NCBI GenBank assembly: GCA_020636215.1
Contig: JACJYG010000008.1
Span: forward strand, 420,501 to 484,500
Length of the DNA stretch: 64,000 nt
Direction of reading: 5' to 3'
Source of the DNA: Lewinellaceae bacterium
GTDB lineage: Bacteria > Bacteroidota > Bacteroidia > Chitinophagales > Saprospiraceae
Below, piece after piece: positions 34,372 through 42,646 of this stretch (position 1 is the first letter of the stretch; the number at the start of each line of letters is the position of its first letter). A program made the translations under genes and the position numbers. The notes beneath the pieces were generated by a model. The model was given only the letters and a program-made list of their open reading frames with translations, did no database searches and had not been told where the DNA came from.

Positions 34372-35303
34372 TGAAAGCAGGAATTAAAGTATTTGCCCCG
34401 GCAACAGTAGCAAACGTAGCGGTGGGCTTCGACATTTTAGGCTTTGCTTTGGATAAACCGGGAGATGAATTGATCGCCCGGTTTTCTGATATTCCCGGCT
34501 TACGGATTACGAAGATCACTGGTGACCAGGGGAAACTACCCTATGATGTAGAAAAAAACACGGCTGGTTTTGCCGCTCAGCGGCTGTTGGAGCATCTGGG
34601 CGAAACCGGCCTTGGCATTGAACTGGAGATCCATAAGAAAATGCCGTTTGGAAGTGGCTTAGGCTCTAGTGCCGCCAGTGCTGCCGGGGCGGTGATGGCA
34701 ATTAACGAATTGCTGAAGCATCCGTTGGAAAAACGGGATTTGCTTCATTTTGCCGTTCTCGGTGAGCAGGTAGCCGATGGCGCCTACCATGCCGATAATG
34801 TAGGGCCCTCTCTCTTAGGGGGGATGTTGCTTATTCGCAATAATCAGGATTTGGATGTTCATCGCTTGTATACCCCCAAGGGCTTGTATGCTACGGTGGT
34901 TTATCCCCATGTTGAAATATTGACCAAAGACGCCCGGGATGTGTTGAGTGCAACGGTTGCTTTACCACAGTGTATTGAACAATCCGGCAACCTGGCGGGG
35001 TTTATTGTGGGGCTGTTCACTTCTGATTTTGAATTGATCAGCCGATCTTTGAATGATGTGCTCATTGAACCACAGCGGGCGCGTTTAATCCCGAATTTTT
35101 ATCAGGTCAAAGAAGCGGCTATGAAAGCCGGGGTATTAGGGTGTAGTATTTCCGGAGCCGGGCCTTCAATTTTTGCGCTTAGCGCCAACGCCTTAATTGC
35201 TGAAAAAGCAGGAGAAGCCATGCAGCGTGTTTTTTCTGACGCGGGCATTCCCAATGACCTGTTCGTTTCGCCTATCAACCAGGAAGGCGCCATCAAACTA
35301 TAA
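34371..35303 (+). CDS. thrB: Homoserine kinase
   Basis: A 310-residue GHMP kinase phosphorylating homoserine to O-phosphohomoserine. The start overlaps the thrA stop by one base. ATVANVAVGFDILGFAL is the family N-terminus, PFGSGLGSSAASAAGAVMA is the ATP-binding loop, and GCSISGAGPSIFALS is the conserved C-terminal glycine motif. It functions between thrA and thrC in the compact operon, which is uninterrupted. Confidence 0.96.
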   Translation: MKAGIKVFAPATVANVAVGFDILGFALDKPGDELIARFSDIPGLRITKITGDQGKLPYDVEKNTAGFAAQRLLEHLGETGLGIELEIHKKMPFGSGLGSSAASAAGAVMAINELLKHPLEKRDLLHFAVLGEQVADGAYHADNVGPSLLGGMLLIRNNQDLDVHRLYTPKGLYATVVYPHVEILTKDARDVLSATVALPQCIEQSGNLAGFIVGLFTSDFELISRSLNDVLIEPQRARLIPNFYQVKEAAMKAGVLGCSISGAGPSIFALSANALIAEKAGEAMQRVFSDAGIPNDLFVSPINQEGAIKL

Positions 35304-35308
35304 GGAAG

Positions 35309-36628
35309 ATGAAACTGTATAGCACAAAAAACAAGGAAAAGCTTGCAAGCCTGAAAGAGGCAGTCCTAAAGGGGCTGCCGGATGACAATGGACTGTACAT
35401 GCCATTAGCAATCCCGCGTTTGCCAGCTGAATTTCTGGCAAACTTAGAGGCTTATTCCTTTCAAGAGATTGCATATACTGTGGCTGACGCCCTCTTTCAA
35501 GGCGTGATTCCGGAATCTGATTTGAGGAAGATTATTACGGAATCAATTAATTTCCCCGCACCTGTCGTGCAGTTGAACGAGCAGGAGTATGTCCTGGAAC
35601 TCTTTCACGGGCCTTCTTTGGCGTTTAAAGATTTTGGCGCCCGCTTTATGGCCCAGCTGATGAGTTATTTCAACCAGGGAGAAAAACGGGAACTGGTAAT
35701 TCTGGTAGCTACTTCCGGAGATACCGGAGGGGCAGTGGCAGCAGGGTTTTATCAAACTCCCGGCACCCAGGTGGTTATCCTCTACCCTTCCGGAAAAGTA
35801 TCCATGCTACAGGAAAAGCAACTGACTACCCTGGGGCAAAACATCACCGCCCTGGAGGTAGAGGGTACTTTCGATGACTGCCAGGCGATGGTAAAAGAAG
35901 CCTTTTTAGACCCCGAACTGAACCAGGTTATCCGGCTTACGTCGGCTAATTCCATCAATATTTCCCGCCTTATCCCACAATCCTTTTACTATTTTGAGGC
36001 GTACAAGCAGCTTCCTAAAGATGGGCGCGACACCGTTTTTTGCGTTCCCAGCGGGAATTTCGGCAACCTCACTGCCGGCATGATAGCACAGAGGATGGGC
36101 TTACCCATTCAGCATTTCATTGCTGCCACGAATGTTAATGACGTCGTGCCAGAATACCTTGAGTCCGGTTTGTTTAGCCCGCGTCCATCTACAAGGACAC
36201 TGAGTAACGCCATGGATGTTGGGAACCCTTCTAATTTTGCCCGGATGCTGGATCTGTTCGAAGGGCTTCCGGAAAGTTCCACGTGGAACAATATGAAGGA
36301 AAATATAAGTGGATATGCTTTTACCGATGTTGAAACCCGGGCTGCAGTAGCAGACGTGGATTCGAAATACGGGTATGTAATCGACCCCCACGGAGCGGTC
36401 GGTTATCTGGCGCTAAAGGCTTATCAAAAAACTCACCCCAAGACCAAAGGTGTTATTCTAGAAACAGCACACCCTTCCAAATTTTTGGATGATGTCGAAG
36501 CGATACTGGGGCGCGAAATTGAAGTGCCCGAACGTTTGGCTATCCTGGCCCGAAGGAAAAAAGAGGCTGTTTTGTTGCCGAGCCGGTTTGCTGCCCTGAA
36601 AGAATGGTTGCTGAAAACTATGGCTTAA
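35309..36628 (+). CDS. thrC: Threonine synthase
   Basis: A 439-residue PLP enzyme converting O-phosphohomoserine into threonine. ELFHGPSLAFKDFGARFMA contains the PLP-binding Lys107; VATSGDTGGAVAAGF and VPSGNFGNLTAGMIAQ are the phosphate- and cofactor-binding loops. It starts 5 bp after thrB. Codons near 36275-36290 (residues encoding SSTWN) carry a near-perfect parS palindrome, and a second palindrome follows directly after the stop, so the gene end doubles as a probable ParB binding site. Confidence 0.96.
   Translation: MKLYSTKNKEKLASLKEAVLKGLPDDNGLYMPLAIPRLPAEFLANLEAYSFQEIAYTVADALFQGVIPESDLRKIITESINFPAPVVQLNEQEYVLELFHGPSLAFKDFGARFMAQLMSYFNQGEKRELVILVATSGDTGGAVAAGFYQTPGTQVVILYPSGKVSMLQEKQLTTLGQNITALEVEGTFDDCQAMVKEAFLDPELNQVIRLTSANSINISRLIPQSFYYFEAYKQLPKDGRDTVFCVPSGNFGNLTAGMIAQRMGLPIQHFIAATNVNDVVPEYLESGLFSPRPSTRTLSNAMDVGNPSNFARMLDLFEGLPESSTWNNMKENISGYAFTDVETRAAVADVDSKYGYVIDPHGAVGYLALKAYQKTHPKTKGVILETAHPSKFLDDVEAILGREIEVPERLAILARRKKEAVLLPSRFAALKEWLLKTMA
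36275..36290. other. parS-like ParB binding site inside thrC
   Basis: AGTTCCACGTGGAACA differs only at the first base from the ParB consensus TGTTNCACGTGNAACA. The central 14 bp (36276-36289) are perfectly palindromic. It lies about 360 bp from a second, perfect copy, which makes chance unlikely. Confidence 0.75.
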
Positions 36629-36635
36629 GCAATGG

Positions 36636-36657
36636 CAATGTTCCACGTGGAACATTG
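36636..36657. other. parS: parS-like centromere site between thrC and the M1 peptidase gene
   Basis: A perfect 22-bp palindrome whose central 16 bp (36639-36654), TGTTCCACGTGGAACA, match the bacterial parS consensus TGTTNCACGTGNAACA at every fixed position. It begins 8 bp after the thrC stop. parS sites bind ParB for chromosome partitioning and usually cluster around the origin of replication. No parA or parB gene is in the window. Confidence 0.85.
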
Positions 36658-36770
36658 CGGTGTGAACAAAACGGTTGGTAAGCGGTTCGCATTCCAGAGC
36701 TGATGGCTTGTTTCTTATCGGTATTGATTCGGCTTTATTGGGTTTAAGCTTCAATTGAACATCATAAAAA

Positions 36771-39128
36771 ATGGACACCATGTTGAGAATGCAGCTATTA
36801 TTACTGGCTTGCTTATGGGCAGGCGTTGGAAGCCTGGTTGCGCAGGAAGCCTCCGGGGCAAGCGATAAATTTGCCCAGCTTTACCAGGAATTACCTACCC
36901 CTAATGTCTACCGGACTGCCTCAGGGGCGCCCGGGCACCAATACTGGCAGCAAAAGGCGGATTACCAAATTGCCATCGAGTTAGACGATGATAAGCAACG
37001 AATATATGGGGAGGAAACGATCACCTATTTTAACAACTCCCCTGATCCGCTTGCTTACCTTTGGGTGCAGTTGGATCAGAATGTGCGAGCAACGGATTCG
37101 GATACTTATAAGGCCAGAACCAGTAAGATAGAGGATCGAATGAGCCCCAAGGAATTGAAAGAACTGACCCCGACTTTCGATGGCGGCTTCAAACTAGATT
37201 ATGTTCGGGGCATGAATGGGAAAGTGCTGCCCCATACGGTCGTCAAAACTATGATGCGGGTGGATTTACCCACACCTTTGAAGCCAGGAGAGCAGTTCAG
37301 CTTTCAGGTCAAATGGTGGTACAATATCAATGACCGAATGGAGATCGGGGGGCGGTCAGGCTACGAATATTTTCCGGAAGATGATAATTACCTTTACACC
37401 ATTGCCCAGTTTTTTCCCCGAATGGCCGTTTATAATGATGTAGAAGGATGGCAAAATAAACAGTTCTTGGGTAGCGGCGAGTTTACCCTTCCATTTGGGG
37501 ATTACGAGGTAGCGATTACGGCGCCAGCCGATCATTATATTGCTGCGACGGGCACCCTGCAAAATCCGGAAAAGATCCTCTCTCGTCAGCAGCTTCAGCG
37601 GTTGGAGAAAGCCCGGCAAGAGCGAACGACTCCTGTCGCCATTGTAACGGAGGAAGAAGCCCGGGCTAATGAGAAAGAAAAATCCAGGGACAAAAAGACC
37701 TGGACTTTCAAAGCTGATAATGTTCGGGATTTTGCTTTCGCCTCCTCCCGGAAGTTTATTTGGGACGCCATGGGGGTGGAAATGAGTAACGGAACTGTGG
37801 TGATGGCGATGTCGATGTATCCCAAAGAAGGGAATCCCCTTTGGGAGCAATACTCTACCAAGGCCGTGGCGCATACTCTGAAGTGGTATTCCCATTATAC
37901 CTTTGACTACCCCTACCCGGTGGCATGGTCCATCAATGCCGACCGAATCGGGATGGAGTACCCTATGATATGCTTTAACTTTGGCCGGCCAGAAAAGGAC
38001 GGTACGTATTCCCAAAGAACTAAGTATGGAATGATTGGGGTCGTCATTCATGAGGTCGGCCACAATTTTTTTCCCATGATCGTCAACTCTGACGAACGGC
38101 AATGGACCTGGATGGATGAAGGGCTTAACTCTTTTGTTCAGTTCATGACCGAGCAACAATGGGAACGCGACTACCCTTCCCGTCGTGGGCCAGCCTACAA
38201 GATCGTCGACTATATGAGAGATGATAAGCGCAGTATGGTGCCTATTATGACCAACTCGGAATCGATCCTCCAGTTTGGAAATAATGCTTATGGCAAGCCG
38301 GCAACCGCATTGAATATTCTTCGGGAAACGGTTATGGGCAGAGAACTGTTTGATTATGCTTTTAAAACTTACGCCAATCGGTGGAAATTCAAACATCCCT
38401 CTCCCGCCGATTTCTTCCGGACCATGGAAGATGCCTCCGCAATCGATCTGGATTGGTTCTGGCGCGGATGGTTCTTTACAACTGACCACGTCGACATCGC
38501 CCTTGATGATGTGAAGTGGTACCGGTTGGATACCCAAAACCCGGAAATGGAAAATCCGCTCGCCCGGCAGGAAATGGAAAAATCCCCTCGATACATCGGG
38601 AGCATTCGCAACGCGCAGGAGATCGAAAAAACCCAGGATGAACTCGACCCCAGCCTGCGCGATTTTTACTCCGATTACGATCCACTTCGGGTAAGCATTT
38701 TGGATAAGGAAGATTATCAGAAATACCTGAAGGGCCTGACAGAGGATGAAAAGCAAATGTTAATGGCCGGAAAGAACTATTATGACTTGACCTTCCGGAA
38801 TGTCGGTGGCCTGGTGATGCCGCTCATCATTCGCTTTGAGTATACCGATGGCAGCTCGGAAGAGCAACGGATACCAGCGGAGATCTGGCGATATAACAGC
38901 GAACAAGTGAGCAAGGTCTTTGTATTAGACAAAGAGGTTAAGCAGATCATTCTTGACCCATATCTGGAAACTGCGGATACAGATACCGGAAATAACTACT
39001 TCCCCCATAGGGAACAGATTAGCCGGTTTGAACTTTTCCAGAAACGGAATGAGCGTTGGGATGAAGAGGGGGAGAATCCTATGCAACGGGCCCGGCGGGC
39101 AAAAGCACATACCGAAGGTACGAACTAA
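36771..39128 (+). CDS. M1-family metallopeptidase, secreted
   Basis: A 785-residue zinc peptidase. The N-terminus has a cleavable signal peptide (LLLLACLWAGVGSLVAQ). The zinc motif is HEVGHNFFPM at about residues 427-436 with the third ligand in WMDEGLNSFVQF; GMEYPMICFNFG replaces the classical GAMEN motif, as in the Bacteroidota branch of M1 enzymes that may act as endo- or aminopeptidases on outer-membrane or periplasmic substrates. The C-terminal part (YSDYDPLRVSILDKEDY and onward) is beta-rich. It is preceded by the parS region and followed by a strong terminator, so it is probably monocistronic. Confidence 0.88.
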   Translation: MDTMLRMQLLLLACLWAGVGSLVAQEASGASDKFAQLYQELPTPNVYRTASGAPGHQYWQQKADYQIAIELDDDKQRIYGEETITYFNNSPDPLAYLWVQLDQNVRATDSDTYKARTSKIEDRMSPKELKELTPTFDGGFKLDYVRGMNGKVLPHTVVKTMMRVDLPTPLKPGEQFSFQVKWWYNINDRMEIGGRSGYEYFPEDDNYLYTIAQFFPRMAVYNDVEGWQNKQFLGSGEFTLPFGDYEVAITAPADHYIAATGTLQNPEKILSRQQLQRLEKARQERTTPVAIVTEEEARANEKEKSRDKKTWTFKADNVRDFAFASSRKFIWDAMGVEMSNGTVVMAMSMYPKEGNPLWEQYSTKAVAHTLKWYSHYTFDYPYPVAWSINADRIGMEYPMICFNFGRPEKDGTYSQRTKYGMIGVVIHEVGHNFFPMIVNSDERQWTWMDEGLNSFVQFMTEQQWERDYPSRRGPAYKIVDYMRDDKRSMVPIMTNSESILQFGNNAYGKPATALNILRETVMGRELFDYAFKTYANRWKFKHPSPADFFRTMEDASAIDLDWFWRGWFFTTDHVDIALDDVKWYRLDTQNPEMENPLARQEMEKSPRYIGSIRNAQEIEKTQDELDPSLRDFYSDYDPLRVSILDKEDYQKYLKGLTEDEKQMLMAGKNYYDLTFRNVGGLVMPLIIRFEYTDGSSEEQRIPAEIWRYNSEQVSKVFVLDKEVKQIILDPYLETADTDTGNNYFPHREQISRFELFQKRNERWDEEGENPMQRARRAKAHTEGTN

Positions 39129-39140
39129 ATATAGCGAAGT

Positions 39141-39197
39141 TTTCCAAAAAGAAACCGCTGCCAGGACATCTCCCTGGCAGCGGTTTCTTTTTGGAAA
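39141..39197. terminator. Strong bidirectional hairpin terminator
   Basis: Arms 39141-39165 and 39173-39197 form a perfect stem of about 25 bp with a 7-nt loop. The GC-rich centre (CCGCTGCCAGG) is flanked by A-rich and T-rich ends. It begins 12 bp after the M1 peptidase stop codon. Confidence 0.88.
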
Positions 39198-39254
39198 TTT
39201 TCGGGCGAAAATGTTTTCCCTATAGAATTTATAGGAAATATAAAAAGCATTCCA

Positions 39255-39362
39255 ATGCCCAAAAAATCCAAAAACCGCGCTGAGAATAGATCAGAAGGCG
39301 ACAATTTAATGATCGAAAAAACGGTAAAGAAAAAGATCAAGGCTTCTGGATTAAAAAATTGA
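39255..39362 (+). CDS. Possible 35-residue lysine-rich protein
   Basis: An ATG at 39255 opens a 35-codon frame encoding a very basic peptide (MPKKSKNRAENRSEG to KKKIKASGLKN). It is too short to recognise. It sits in a 500-bp gap after a strong terminator and has no clear ribosome binding site, so it may be chance; the marked Lys/Arg content and clean start and stop justify recording it. Confidence 0.25.
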   Translation: MPKKSKNRAENRSEGDNLMIEKTVKKKIKASGLKN

Positions 39363-39601
39363 AAATCAAATATTTATGTGTTTGTAAAAACAACAACTTT
39401 TCCGCAATTACACTGTTGTGTTTAAAAATAAAGGCCTTCAGTTTTGCGTAAAAAATTTCATCCCGGACCCTACTGCATATACGTGAAAAATAAGGCCTTT
39501 TTCCAACCCCTGAAAACGGCAAAAGTTGGAAGTGAAATGTCGTGGAAAAACACCTTCATGCTCGTCCTATATGCCAGGTTCAGCAATGAATGTTTTTTCC
39601 G

Positions 39602-39609
39602 TATTTTTG
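39602..39609 (+). promoter_or_regulatory. TAnnTTTG -7 element upstream of mvaD
   Basis: TATTTTTG matches the -7 consensus and ends 21 bp before the mvaD ATG at 39631. No good -33 element lies about 20 bp upstream (only GTTC near 39578), so support is moderate. Confidence 0.4.
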
Positions 39610-39630
39610 CAGCGCGGAAATCAGAGTTAC

Positions 39631-40725
39631 ATGACGATAGATTACAAAAATCCAAAACTGGTCATTGAGACCAGCAAACTGGAACCGGGCGAGGTCGCCT
39701 GGCGCAGTCCGTCCAATTTGGCGATCATTAAATATTGGGGCAAGCACGGACTGCAGTTGCCCCGAAACCCATCCATCAGTTTTACCCTGGATAGCGCCTA
39801 TACGGATACGAAACTGGAATACCAGCCGAGGAAGGGGGTAGACCATCAGCGCATAGAGCTGGACTTCTTTTTTGATAATGCTCCCAATCCGGCTTTTGCC
39901 GCCAAGGTCCAGAAGTTTTTGGAAGGGGTCGCAGACATATTTCCATTCCTTCGGCAGTTGAAATTGGTGATCCGTTCCACCAACTCTTTTCCGCATTCAT
40001 CCGGTATTGCCTCTTCGGCTTCCAGTATGAGTGCGCTGGCCCTTTGCCTGTGTTCCCTGGAAGACGCCTTGTTCAATACGTTGAATGACGATGAAGGATT
40101 TCGGCGCAAGGCTTCTTATGTCGCCCGCCTGGGGTCAGGCAGCGCCTGCCGATCAATTTTTGCCGGCCTGGCCGAGTGGGGGGAAATTGGAGAGATCGAG
40201 GGCGCATCTGACCTGTACGCTATTCCATTTGAAGAAGAGGTGCATGAAGTGTTCCAATCGTATAATGATGCCATACTCATCGTGAGCAAAGGGGAAAAAT
40301 CCGTTTCCAGCCGGGCCGGACACGCCCTGATGGATAACAACCCTTATGCCGACAGCCGATACCAACAGGCCCGTCAACGGTTGCGCAACCTGCTTGGCCC
40401 CCTGCGCACCGGCAATGTGGAAGAGTTCGGGAATATCCTGGAATCGGAGGCGATGACCCTTCATGCATTGATGATGGCCTCCAGTCCACCCTATATTCTA
40501 ATCAAGCCGAATACGCTGTTACTGATTGACAAGGTCCGGGCATTCCGGGAATCAACCGGGCAGCCGTTGTATTTTAGCCTCGATGCAGGCCCCAACCTGC
40601 ACTTGCTGTATCCGGAAGTCATTAAAGCATCCGTTGAGGAATTTATCAAAAATGAATTATTATCCTACTGCGAAAGTGGCCAATGGATAGCCGACCGCGT
40701 CGGAAAGGGGCCACTACAATTATAA
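39631..40725 (+). CDS. mvaD: Diphosphomevalonate decarboxylase
   Basis: GHMP-family enzyme that makes isopentenyl diphosphate by ATP-dependent decarboxylation of mevalonate diphosphate, the last step of the mevalonate pathway. The ATG at 39631 gives 364 residues. AWRSPSNLAIIKYWGKHG is the family N-terminal motif, FPHSSGIASSASSMSAL is the ATP loop, and GSGSACRSIFAGLAEW matches the conserved catalytic region with its Arg; SLDAGPNLHLLY carries the catalytic Asp. It shows that this organism uses the mevalonate route rather than the DXP route, unusual for bacteria but known in some Bacteroidota. The rhodanese gene starts 7 bp downstream. Confidence 0.95.
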   Translation: MTIDYKNPKLVIETSKLEPGEVAWRSPSNLAIIKYWGKHGLQLPRNPSISFTLDSAYTDTKLEYQPRKGVDHQRIELDFFFDNAPNPAFAAKVQKFLEGVADIFPFLRQLKLVIRSTNSFPHSSGIASSASSMSALALCLCSLEDALFNTLNDDEGFRRKASYVARLGSGSACRSIFAGLAEWGEIGEIEGASDLYAIPFEEEVHEVFQSYNDAILIVSKGEKSVSSRAGHALMDNNPYADSRYQQARQRLRNLLGPLRTGNVEEFGNILESEAMTLHALMMASSPPYILIKPNTLLLIDKVRAFRESTGQPLYFSLDAGPNLHLLYPEVIKASVEEFIKNELLSYCESGQWIADRVGKGPLQL

Positions 40726-40732
40726 TCTGGCT

Positions 40733-41257
40733 ATGAAAAAAATATTGGCTATTTTGATAGCGCTTGCTTTTGGAAAACTGGGCTGCACCCAGGCGCCGGC
40801 CGAAAGGCCTTATGTGTCCAGCCCGGCATTTGATAAAAAGATCAGCGAGACGATCCACTTTACGGTTCCCACAATTGGCGTTCGGGAATTGAAAAATATT
40901 CAGGATGAAGTTCATATCTTTGATGCCCGGGAGTGGAAAGAATATGAAGTTAGCCATATAAAAGGAGCCCACTACCTCGGATACGATAATTTCGATGCGG
41001 CCCGGCTGGCCGGTATACCCAAAGACGCAAAAATAGTATTGTATTGCTCCATAGGCTACCGCAGCGAAAAGATCGGAGAAAAGCTTCAGAAGATGGGGTA
41101 CTCCCAGGTCTACAACTTGTACGGTAGTATCTTTGAATGGGTCAACGAAGGCTTCCCGGTCGTTGGGATTGACGAAAAACCTACCCAAAAAATACACACC
41201 TATAATTCCAAATGGAGCCAGTGGGTTGACCACGAAAAAGTAGAAAAGGTTTGGTAG
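40733..41257 (+). CDS. Exported rhodanese-domain protein
   Basis: A 174-residue protein with an N-terminal hydrophobic signal (MKKILAILIALAFGKLGC), possibly lipid-anchored at Cys18 although the lipobox is poor. Residues about 55-145 are a rhodanese fold: HIFDAREWKEYEVSHIKGA and the active-site loop YCSIGYRSEKIG, which has Cys-x(4)-Arg as in sulfurtransferases. Likely periplasmic or outer-membrane sulfur transfer or persulfide handling; partner unknown. Probably co-transcribed with mvaD (7 bp) and perhaps with the alpha-oxoamine synthase (45 bp). Confidence 0.82.
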   Translation: MKKILAILIALAFGKLGCTQAPAERPYVSSPAFDKKISETIHFTVPTIGVRELKNIQDEVHIFDAREWKEYEVSHIKGAHYLGYDNFDAARLAGIPKDAKIVLYCSIGYRSEKIGEKLQKMGYSQVYNLYGSIFEWVNEGFPVVGIDEKPTQKIHTYNSKWSQWVDHEKVEKVW

Positions 41258-41302
41258 CCGAGTGGGCTACTACCTGCATATCATAACAAAACTATCTGAC
41301 AC

Positions 41303-42550
41303 ATGGATCTTTTTGCAAAATTGGCAGAAGATAGAGGGCCGCTCGGAAGGTGGTCGAAAATGGCGCACGGTTATTATACGTTCCCGAAACTGGAGGGCGA
41401 GTTAGGTAGCCGGATGGTGTTTCAGGGCAAGGAAAGGATTGTCTGGAGTATTAATAACTACCTGGGCCTGGGGAATCATCCGGAGGTTCGCAAAGTCGAT
41501 GCGAAAGCAGCAGCGGAATGGGGCCTGGCCTATCCGATGGGCGCCCGCATGATGTCGGGCGAATCCAATCTCCACGAACAACTGGAACGGGAACTGGCCG
41601 AATTTGTCGGCAAGGAAGACGCGATGCTGCTCAACTTTGGTTATCAGGGTATTATGTCCATCATTGACGCCTTGCTGGGCCGACACGATGTGGTTGTTTA
41701 CGACAAAGATAACCACGCCTGTATCTATGATGGGGTTCGCATGCACATCGGCAAACGTCTGCCGTTCGAGCATAACGATATCAATAGCTTCAAAAAGCAA
41801 ATGGAAAAGGCCACCGCTTTGGCCGAAGAAACCGGTGGCGGCATCCTGGTCATTACCGAAGGCGTATTCGGTATGCGGGGCGAGCAGGGCATCCTTAAGG
41901 AGATCTGCGAGCTCAAAGGCCAGTATCAATTCCGCTTGCTGGTCGACGATGCCCACGGCTTTGGCACTCTGGGTGAAACCGGCGCCGGCGCCGGGGAAGA
42001 GCAGGGCTGTCAGGATAAAATTGACCTGTATTTCAGCACTTTCGCCAAATCGATGGCCAGCATTGGGGCTTTTGTCGCCGGTGATAAGAACATACTGGAA
42101 TACCTGCGTTATAACGTCCGTTCCCAGATCTTCGCCAAGTCTCTGCCCATGCCTTTGGTTATTGGCAACCTGAAGCGTTTGCAACTGCTGCGGGAAAACC
42201 CGGAACTCAAAGCTAAACTCTGGGAAAATGTGAACCTGCTGCAGGACGGCCTGCGCGCTAAAGGCTTTGACCTGGGCCAAACGAATACCTGCGTGACGCC
42301 GGTGTTCATGCACGGCTCCATTGAAGAGGCGATCGTACTGGTACACGACCTTCGTGAAAACTACAATATTTTCAGCTCGATGGTGGTGTATCCGGTTATC
42401 CCCAAAGGAATGATCCTGCTCCGCCTGATCCCGACCGCATCACACACCAAGGAAGACATTGAGATCACCATCGCTGCCTTCAGTGAAGTGGCTGAAAAGC
42501 TAAAAGCCGGAGTCTACGCCAAACAAGCGGAAATGGTCAAGCCGGAGTAA
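41303..42550 (+). CDS. Alpha-oxoamine synthase (serine palmitoyltransferase or cysteate acyltransferase-like)
   Basis: A 415-residue fold-type I PLP enzyme. Family features: NNYLGLGNHPEV, MMSGESNLHEQLERELAEF, the D-x-H motif LVDDAHGFGTLGE that stacks on PLP, and STFAKSMASIG with the Schiff-base Lys249. These enzymes condense an amino acid with an acyl-CoA or acyl-ACP. In Bacteroidota the closest known roles are serine palmitoyltransferase (sphingolipids) and cysteate acyltransferase (sulfonolipids such as capnine); glycine C-acetyltransferase is a weaker alternative. The sequence alone does not decide. A 40-residue N-terminal extension precedes the catalytic core. Confidence 0.78.
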   Translation: MDLFAKLAEDRGPLGRWSKMAHGYYTFPKLEGELGSRMVFQGKERIVWSINNYLGLGNHPEVRKVDAKAAAEWGLAYPMGARMMSGESNLHEQLERELAEFVGKEDAMLLNFGYQGIMSIIDALLGRHDVVVYDKDNHACIYDGVRMHIGKRLPFEHNDINSFKKQMEKATALAEETGGGILVITEGVFGMRGEQGILKEICELKGQYQFRLLVDDAHGFGTLGETGAGAGEEQGCQDKIDLYFSTFAKSMASIGAFVAGDKNILEYLRYNVRSQIFAKSLPMPLVIGNLKRLQLLRENPELKAKLWENVNLLQDGLRAKGFDLGQTNTCVTPVFMHGSIEEAIVLVHDLRENYNIFSSMVVYPVIPKGMILLRLIPTASHTKEDIEITIAAFSEVAEKLKAGVYAKQAEMVKPE

Positions 42551-42605
42551 GGCCTAAGTTGGATTATCCGGATTGATTCTACTCGAAGAATAGTGTTCCT
42601 TTTTA

Positions 42606-42646
42606 TTGAGGAAGCCTGGTTTCTTGCCGAAGCCGGGCTTCCTCAA
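42606..42646. terminator. Hairpin between convergent genes
   Basis: TTGAGGAAGCC at 42606-42616 and its complement at 42636-42646 form an 11-bp stem, with the inner CTGG/CCGG further pairing. The right arm overlaps the last codons of the Nramp-family gene. T-rich sequence on either side is weak. Confidence 0.6.

Larger units (their letters stand above)
39198..39630. other. AT-rich gap upstream of mvaD
   Basis: Apart from the short frame at 39255-39362, this stretch shows no recognisable gene. It is AT-rich around 39340-39450 and contains two AAGGCCTT-like palindromic cores (near 39432 and 39492). TATTTTTG at 39602-39609 matches the -7 promoter element and ends 21 bp before the mvaD ATG. Confidence 0.45.

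Noticed and set aside
37356..38756. 466-residue antisense frame opposite the second M1 peptidase
   Set aside because: The plus strand has a complete zinc peptidase with HEVGH and its third ligand; the antisense text has no coherent motif.
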